In this document: in pieces, positions 7,135 through 11,051 of the stretch | Numbering within the stretch: the stretch's first letter is position 1 | Layout: each line of letters starts with the position of its first letter | Assembly (NCBI GenBank): GCA_021740025.1 | Contig: JAIPAN010000015.1 | Location: forward strand, 1 to 11,051 | Direction: 5' to 3' | Length of the DNA: 11,051 nucleotides | Source of the DNA: Sphingobacteriaceae bacterium | Lineage (GTDB): Bacteria; Bacteroidota; Bacteroidia; Sphingobacteriales; Sphingobacteriaceae | Made by a program: the position numbers and the translations under genes | Notes under the pieces: generated by a model | Databases searched by the model: none | What the model was told of the DNA's origin: nothing | Seen by the model: the letters and a program-made list of their open reading frames with translations, nothing else

Positions 7135-7962
7135 ATGGCAAACTCAACCAAAGCAACAACTGCTAAAAAAGAGAATTCTAGTTCTGGCGTGTTCGCAAGC
7201 TTAGCGATCGTAATTTGTATTTTCATTGGTTTCTTACTATGGAAATTTGTGATGGGAAATCCAGCCAACTTTGAAGGTGGCGACCCAGAAGGCGGCCACC
7301 CACTACCTGGCAACTATTTTGGTATGGTATACAAAGGTGGTTTTGTAGTACCTGTACTAATTGGTCTACTTTTAATGGTAGTTGTATTTTCTTTTGAACG
7401 CTTTTTTGTCATTAACAAAGCTGCAGGTAAAGGAAATGTAGATGCGTTTGTTAAAAAAATCCAATCTTTTTTACGTAGTGGCGATATCGCTTCTGCCCTT
7501 GCAGAATGCGATAAGCAAGAAGGCTCTGTAGCCAATGTAATTAAATCGGGTTTGACTAAATACAAAGAGGTAGAAACCGAAAAGGGCATGGATACCGAAC
7601 AAAAATGTTTAGCAATACAAAAAGATATTGAAGAAGCTACAGCGCTTGAAATGCCTATGCTAGAGCAAAACTTAACCATTATTGCCACCTTGGTATCTAT
7701 TGGTACCTTAATGGGTTTATTGGGTACAGTAACCGGTATGATTAAAGCCTTCGCAGCTATTGCAACTGCGGGAGCTCCCGATCAATCTCAATTGGCAAAT
7801 GGTATTTCTGAGGCCTTAATTAATACCGCAACTGGTATTGCAACTTCAGCCTTAGCCATTATTATGTACAATTTGTTTACCTCTAAAATCGATAAATTAA
7901 CCTATTCTATCGATGAAGCAGGTTTCTCAATTGTACAAACTTACGCCAGTACACATAAATAG
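7135..7962 (+). CDS. exbB: ExbB/TolQ/MotA-family proton channel subunit
   Basis: Inner-membrane subunit of the motor that couples the proton gradient to TonB. The 275-residue protein has four hydrophobic segments: about 20-40, 68-92, 180-205 and 228-250. The last three match the ExbB core, with the cytoplasmic domain (about 93-178) between the second and third. The signature region includes LVSIGTLMGLLGTVTGMIKAF (186-206) and ALINTATGIATSALAI (227-242). The first helix, plus a Gly/Pro-rich periplasmic loop (NFEGGDPEGGHPLPGN, 45-60), is an N-terminal extension relative to the three-helix E. coli protein. It is the first gene of the operon, and a large hairpin separates it from the first exbD by 91 bp. 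The ATG at 7135 follows the A-rich leader and is the natural start. Confidence 0.93.
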   Translation: MANSTKATTAKKENSSSGVFASLAIVICIFIGFLLWKFVMGNPANFEGGDPEGGHPLPGNYFGMVYKGGFVVPVLIGLLLMVVVFSFERFFVINKAAGKGNVDAFVKKIQSFLRSGDIASALAECDKQEGSVANVIKSGLTKYKEVETEKGMDTEQKCLAIQKDIEEATALEMPMLEQNLTIIATLVSIGTLMGLLGTVTGMIKAFAAIATAGAPDQSQLANGISEALINTATGIATSALAIIMYNLFTSKIDKLTYSIDEAGFSIVQTYASTHK

Positions 7963-7973
7963 TTATTGATACA

Positions 7974-8012
7974 GTAAACTCCTCGAGGTGATTTTCATCT
8001 CGAGGAATTTAC
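7974..8012 (+). terminator. Strong intercistronic hairpin between exbB and exbD (attenuator or processing element)
   Basis: A long inverted repeat starting 11 nt after the exbB stop. Arms 7980-7991 and 7995-8006 form 12 pairs (one G-U) around a TTT loop. After one C/A mismatch, GTAAA (7974-7978) pairs with TTTAC (8008-8012), for 17 pairs in all. The following bases (TCTTTCTTGC) are T-rich but not a T-run, so it is probably a weak terminator or an mRNA 3' stabiliser rather than a full stop. The next gene belongs to the same complex, so at least some read-through is expected. Confidence 0.7.
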
Positions 8013-8053
8013 TCTTTCTTGCATTGTACGAACAACCGTAAAACATACACATA

Positions 8054-8668
8054 ATGCCAAAAGTAAAAGTCCCTAGAAAAAGTACCGCAATAGACATGAC
8101 CGCCATGTGTGATGTGGCCTTCTTATTGCTCACTTTCTTCATTTTAACGGCTACTGCACGTCAGCCAGAGGCACTCCCAGTAGATACACCAGCATCCACT
8201 GTTAAAATTAAATTACCAGAAACCGATGTGGCTACGCTTACAATAGGCCAAGGCAAAGTATTCTTTGGTGTGAAAGGACAGCAAATTAGAATTAACATGT
8301 TGGATAGAATTGCCAAACGCTACAACCTACAATTTACCGAACAAGAAAAAGTACGCTTTTCGGTTGTAGAGTCTTTTGGTGTGCCTGTAACTAGTTTAAA
8401 ACAGTTTATTGCTCAAAATAGCGACGAACGTAATAAAGCTGGTTCACAAACCGGTATTCCTGCCGATTCTGCCGATAATCAATTAAATGAATGGATTTTG
8501 GCTGCACGTTATGCTACTAAAGAACTCAATAACACCGATCTACGTTTAAGTATCAAAGGTGATGCCAAAGAAGAATATCCAACCATTAAAAAAGTAATTG
8601 ATATTTTACAAAAGCAAAAAATTAACAAGTTTAGTTTAATTACCTCATTGCGTAAAGCTGAACAATAA
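8054..8668 (+). CDS. exbD: ExbD/TolR-family biopolymer transport protein (first copy)
   Basis: Inner-membrane partner of ExbB with one N-terminal helix and a periplasmic domain. The short cytoplasmic stretch MPKVKVPRKSTAIDMT leads into the helix about 15-34. It carries the proton-carrying aspartate Asp20 in AMCDVAFLLLTFFI, equivalent to Asp25 of E. coli ExbD. At 204 residues it is longer than the usual 140 or so: the periplasmic part holds extra sequence around residues 75-165. It then closes with the normal ExbD ending LRLSIKGDAKEEYPTIKKVI (163-182) and NKFSLIT (191-197). The second copy follows after 26 bp, so the two are probably co-translated components, perhaps forming a mixed ExbD dimer. 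Family assignment is secure; the role of the extra segment is unknown. Confidence 0.92.
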   Translation: MPKVKVPRKSTAIDMTAMCDVAFLLLTFFILTATARQPEALPVDTPASTVKIKLPETDVATLTIGQGKVFFGVKGQQIRINMLDRIAKRYNLQFTEQEKVRFSVVESFGVPVTSLKQFIAQNSDERNKAGSQTGIPADSADNQLNEWILAARYATKELNNTDLRLSIKGDAKEEYPTIKKVIDILQKQKINKFSLITSLRKAEQ

Positions 8669-8694
8669 AATCTTAAACATCAAACCTAAACACG

Positions 8695-9246
8695 ATGGCA
8701 GAATTAGATACCTCCTCCGGTAGTGGTAAAAAAGGCGGAAAAGTAAGAAGTAAGAAACAATCAACCCGGGTTGATTTAACCGCAATGGTTGATTTGGCTT
8801 TCTTGCTCATCACCTTTTTCATGCTAACTACTACCTTATCCAAACCTCAGGCCATGGATTTAGCCATGCCCGATAAAGATGATAAAAATCCGGAGTCGAA
8901 ATTAGAAATAGCCGATAACCGCACCATGACTATCCTTTTGGGTGCCAACAACCGCTTAGAGTGGTACATGGGCTTAATAGATAATCCCAAAACCCCTACA
9001 GTTGATAATTACGGTCGCAATGGGATACGTAAAGCCATTATCGAAAAAATTAAAGAAGTAAAAAGTATTACCGGAGATCCCAAAAAAGGCCTCATTGTAT
9101 TGATTAAACCAAGTGATAAATCTAATTATCGTAATCTGGTAGATATTCTTGACGAAATGAAAATCTCCGATGTACAAACTTACGCCATAGTAGATATTTC
9201 TAATCCAGAAATTGGATTAATGAAACGTGATGGTATTTACCAATAA
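8695..9246 (+). CDS. exbD: ExbD/TolR-family biopolymer transport protein (second copy)
   Basis: A 183-residue ExbD with a basic N-terminal cytoplasmic tail (GKKGGKVRSKKQ, 11-22) and one helix about 30-49. The catalytic Asp33 lies in AMVDLAFLLITFFML. The periplasmic domain ends with LIVLIKPSDKSNYRNLVDIL (133-152) and MKISDVQTYAIVD, matching the ExbD C-terminal fold. It differs strongly from the first copy outside the helix, so the pair is an old duplication. Two different ExbD proteins next to one ExbB are common in Bacteroidota. One may pair with TonB and the other with another partner, or both may sit in one motor; the sequence does not decide this. It is separated from tonB by 62 bp with no visible hairpin. 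Confidence 0.92.
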   Translation: MAELDTSSGSGKKGGKVRSKKQSTRVDLTAMVDLAFLLITFFMLTTTLSKPQAMDLAMPDKDDKNPESKLEIADNRTMTILLGANNRLEWYMGLIDNPKTPTVDNYGRNGIRKAIIEKIKEVKSITGDPKKGLIVLIKPSDKSNYRNLVDILDEMKISDVQTYAIVDISNPEIGLMKRDGIYQ

Positions 9247-9308
9247 ATTGGTATAGTGAAACGTTAAATAGATAAACTTATAGTTCTTTCATTGAAATAA
9301 ACGACACG

Positions 9309-10112
9309 ATGTCAAAATTAGATATTTTTAAATTAGAGTGGATTGACGTAGTATTTGCCGGGCGAAATAAAAGCTATGGAGCATATGAACTGCGTAAAGA
9401 TAACTCCAAAACCACCAGTAAAGCTTTGCTTATTGGTAGTTTACTTTTTGTAGGCTTGGTATCTATGCCTTTAATTATTCGTTATATTTCGGGTATATTA
9501 CCTGATAATACCGAGGAGTTTAAGCAAACCGAAGTGGTATTGGCTGCACCGCCCCCCATTGATAAAGATACCCCTCCACCGCCCCCTGAACCACCTAAAC
9601 CAAAGGTAGATCAGGTGCGTTTTCCACCTCCGGTTGTTGTACCTGCTGAAAAAGTGCGTGACGAAGAACCGCCAACCGTAGAGGAATTGAAAAAAGCTGA
9701 TCCAGGTCAGAAAACAATTGAAGGTGATCCGAATGCCGAAATTAAAATTGATGAACCTGCCGGAAATGCAGAAGTTACCGAAGACAATAGTGTTAAAGAT
9801 TTTGCTAGCGTAGAAGTAATGCCCGAATTTCCTGGAGGTCAAGCAGGTTGGGGAAAATATCTCCAAAAAACGATGAAATACCCATCTATTGCACGTGAAA
9901 ACAATATTACAGGTCGTGTAATTGTGAGTTTCATTGTGGAGAAGAGTGGCGATTTAACTGATATAAAAGTATTAAGAGGAATTGGTGGTGGCTGCGATGA
10001 AGAAGCTATACGAGTTTTAAAAACTGCACCATCTTGGAAACCAGGTATTCAAAATGGTCGCCCAGTACGGGTTGCCTACACCATGCCAATTTTCTTCCAA
10101 TTAGCACAATAG
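9309..10112 (+). CDS. tonB: TonB energy-transducing protein
   Basis: A 267-residue TonB that carries energy from ExbB/ExbD across the periplasm to outer-membrane receptors. In order: a cytoplasmic stretch of about 37 residues with WIDVVFAGRNKSYGAYELRK (11-30), a motif typical of Bacteroidota TonB and absent from the enterobacterial protein. Then a transmembrane helix at about 38-58, a proline-rich linker (about 79-122, with PPPPPEPPKPK) to span the periplasm, and the C-terminal TonB domain (about 178-267). That domain has YPSIARENNITGRVIVSFIV, GGGCDEEAIRVLKTAPSWKPG and RPVRVAYTMPIFFQL. All expected parts are present. It is the last motor gene of the operon; an intrinsic terminator follows 30 nt after the stop. 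Confidence 0.96.
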   Translation: MSKLDIFKLEWIDVVFAGRNKSYGAYELRKDNSKTTSKALLIGSLLFVGLVSMPLIIRYISGILPDNTEEFKQTEVVLAAPPPIDKDTPPPPPEPPKPKVDQVRFPPPVVVPAEKVRDEEPPTVEELKKADPGQKTIEGDPNAEIKIDEPAGNAEVTEDNSVKDFASVEVMPEFPGGQAGWGKYLQKTMKYPSIARENNITGRVIVSFIVEKSGDLTDIKVLRGIGGGCDEEAIRVLKTAPSWKPGIQNGRPVRVAYTMPIFFQLAQ

Positions 10113-10118
10113 TTTTTC

Positions 10119-10343
10119 ATGACTAAGTATGCTGCTGATTCTAAACAGAAATCGCCTTTTAGGCGATTTCTGTTTTTTTTAAAGCTTTTGATGTTTGCCT
10201 TTTACCTCCTTTTAGGTTTGCTGCTAATTTTCTGGAAACAGCTACCCTTATCAATTTCCCAAAACTATCGGATACTTTTTGGCGTTGTACTCATAGTATA
10301 TTCCTTTTTTAGGTTTATCCGAATAAAACAAGAAAGCGTTTAA
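10119..10343 (+). CDS. Small two-helix membrane protein, function unknown
   Basis: A 74-residue frame starting 6 nt after tonB and ending 2 nt before the PstS-like gene. It has a basic N-terminus (SKQKSPFRRF, 8-17) and two hydrophobic stretches, about 18-39 and 49-64, joined by a polar turn (KQLPLSISQNYR) and closed by a basic tail (RIKQESV), so both ends should be cytoplasmic. I do not recognise a family. Codons 9-21 are encoded by the stem-loop and T-run of an intrinsic terminator, which is unusual. An alternative start at the ATG at 10191 (codon 25) would avoid the terminator but would remove the basic N-terminus and much of the first helix, so the longer form is preferred. Tight spacing implies coupling to its neighbours. 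Confidence 0.6.
   Translation: MTKYAADSKQKSPFRRFLFFLKLLMFAFYLLLGLLLIFWKQLPLSISQNYRILFGVVLIVYSFFRFIRIKQESV
10143..10180 (+). terminator. Intrinsic terminator of the tonB operon, inside the next ORF
   Basis: Perfect 14-bp inverted repeat, arms 10143-10156 (AAACAGAAATCGCC) and 10162-10175, with a 5-base loop TTTTA and a run of eight T at 10173-10180. The T-run is on the plus side only (just three T on the other strand), so it acts on plus-strand transcripts from tonB. It lies 30 nt after the tonB stop and within codons 9-21 of the following small frame. Confidence 0.85.
10187..10220 (+). promoter_or_regulatory. Possible internal promoter for the PstS-like gene
   Basis: TAGGTTTG at 10213-10220 fully matches TAnnTTTG, and TTTG at 10187-10190 lies 22 nt upstream, one base beyond the usual 19-21. 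It sits just after the terminator and could start a separate transcript carrying the PstS-like gene. The sequence also encodes leucine/glycine codons of a membrane helix, so a chance match is quite possible. Confidence 0.25.
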
Positions 10344-10345
10344 GT

Positions 10346-11051
10346 ATGAGTAGCAAGCGAATTTTATGGGCATTAAGTGTGCTAACGCTGTTTTTTTGGT
10401 CTTCTTGCCAAAACAATGGCACTGTGCAAGATTATACCCACGGACACACGGGTTTAGTTGTTGACGAGAGTTTGGCACCTATCGTGGAGGACCAATTGTT
10501 TATTTTTCAAAGTACCTACCCTGATGTAAACGTTACCACGCTTTACAAGCCCGAGAACGAATTGCTTAAATTTTTGCTTACCGATAGTATTCGGGTAGCC
10601 GTAATGAGCCGAACGCTTACTCCTCAAGAAGCCAAATTTTACGAGCAAAAACAAATTAAAATACGGGTTACTCGTTTTGCTATTGATGGCATTGCCTTAA
10701 TTACACAAAAAAACAATCGCGATAGTTTGCTTAGTGTAAACGATATTATTGCCATTATGCAGGGTAAAGCAAGTGCCATTAAAAACCTTGTTTTTGATCA
10801 TCCAAACTCAAGTACTGTACGCTATTTAAACGAGCTTGCCCATGTAAAAACATTGCCTAGCAATGGAGTTTACGCCTTAAAAAGCAATCCAGACGTAATT
10901 AATTATGTAGCCACACATCCAGGCAGTATTGGGGTGGTAGGTGTAAACTGGTTAATTCAGCCCGATGCATCTATAAGCAGTGCTGTTGAGCAATTAAAAA
11001 TAATGGGTATATGCAAGGGTAATCGAAAAAATGACCCTAAAAGCTATTTTA
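10346..11051 (+). CDS. PstS-like phosphate-binding lipoprotein (3' end outside window)
   Basis: Partial gene of 235 complete codons that remains open at the window end. MSSKRILWALSVLTLFFWSSC is a lipoprotein signal with the lipidated cysteine at residue 21. The mature part resembles the PstS-like family of periplasmic binding proteins: early domain around VAVMSRTLTPQEAKFYEQ (84-101), the hinge-type FAIDGIALITQKNN (111-124), a VNDIIAIMQGK segment (131-141), FDHPNSSTVRYL (150-161) and YVATHPGSIGVVGVNWL (187-203). Such proteins bind phosphate or a related anion and normally deliver it to an ABC transporter, but no permease or ATPase gene is seen here. It starts 2 nt after the small membrane gene behind tonB, suggesting a link to TonB-dependent uptake. 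The ligand is inferred from the family only. Confidence 0.82.
   Translation, partial: MSSKRILWALSVLTLFFWSSCQNNGTVQDYTHGHTGLVVDESLAPIVEDQLFIFQSTYPDVNVTTLYKPENELLKFLLTDSIRVAVMSRTLTPQEAKFYEQKQIKIRVTRFAIDGIALITQKNNRDSLLSVNDIIAIMQGKASAIKNLVFDHPNSSTVRYLNELAHVKTLPSNGVYALKSNPDVINYVATHPGSIGVVGVNWLIQPDASISSAVEQLKIMGICKGNRKNDPKSYF

Noticed and set aside
7314..7688. 124-codon minus-strand frame opposite exbB
   Set aside because: It is antisense to a clear ExbB gene, and its Ser/Thr/Leu-rich composition reflects the complement of exbB codons.
9498..9866. 122-codon minus-strand frame opposite tonB
   Set aside because: Its aromatic, Arg- and Gly-rich sequence is the complement of the proline-rich TonB linker; no independent coding signal.
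1..11051. Mobile elements, CRISPR arrays, tRNA/rRNA genes or a defence system
   Set aside because: No transposase, integrase, regular spaced repeats, RNA-gene signatures or nuclease/toxin genes are seen; all sizeable genes belong to housekeeping or transport families.

Overview
The window looks like an ordinary chromosomal region of a Bacteroidota bacterium, probably from the Sphingobacteriia/Chitinophagia side; this is judged from protein style, not from a search. Pointers are the AT-rich intergenic DNA, the lack of Shine-Dalgarno sequences, matches to the Bacteroidetes promoter (TTTG, about 20 nt, TAnnTTTG), a 417-residue MetK, ATP-type PEP carboxykinase, and a TonB whose N-terminus has the Bacteroidetes 'RNKSYGAYELR' motif. 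I see no mobile element, CRISPR array, tRNA, rRNA or defence system.

Layout. (1) 27-3079: two divergently transcribed, exported M28-type zinc peptidases with different architectures (one with a PA-like insert, one with a possible fibronectin-like C-terminus). (2) 3081-4724, minus strand: metK with a complex 5' leader, followed downstream by a small single-pass membrane protein whose stop codon lies one base from the stop of the convergent peptidase gene. The metK leader holds a consensus -7 box, a SAM-II riboswitch just after the inferred transcription start, and a 14-codon open frame that starts at the 3' edge of the riboswitch and stops 9 nt before metK. (3) 4825-6930: an eIF1/SUI1 (YciH) protein and pckA, both plus strand. 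(4) 7043-10180: a TonB energy-transduction operon, exbB-exbD-exbD-tonB, with a recognisable promoter, an A-rich almost G-free leader, a strong hairpin between exbB and the first exbD, and a 14-bp intrinsic terminator. (5) 10119-11051: a two-helix small membrane protein and a PstS-like phosphate-binding lipoprotein cut by the window end. The tonB terminator lies inside the 5' part of the small gene.

How the genes work together. ExbB and the two ExbD proteins form the proton-driven inner-membrane motor that powers TonB, which energises outer-membrane SusC/TonB-dependent receptors. The PstS-like lipoprotein sits in the same gene run and may be linked to that machinery. MetK makes S-adenosylmethionine, and the riboswitch gives product feedback. 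PckA is the gluconeogenic entry step, and the exported peptidases supply amino acids, so the region fits a peptide-using heterotroph.

No new protein system is evident. The most interesting content is regulatory: the riboswitch plus leader ORF before metK, the hairpin after exbB, and the terminator embedded in a coding sequence.
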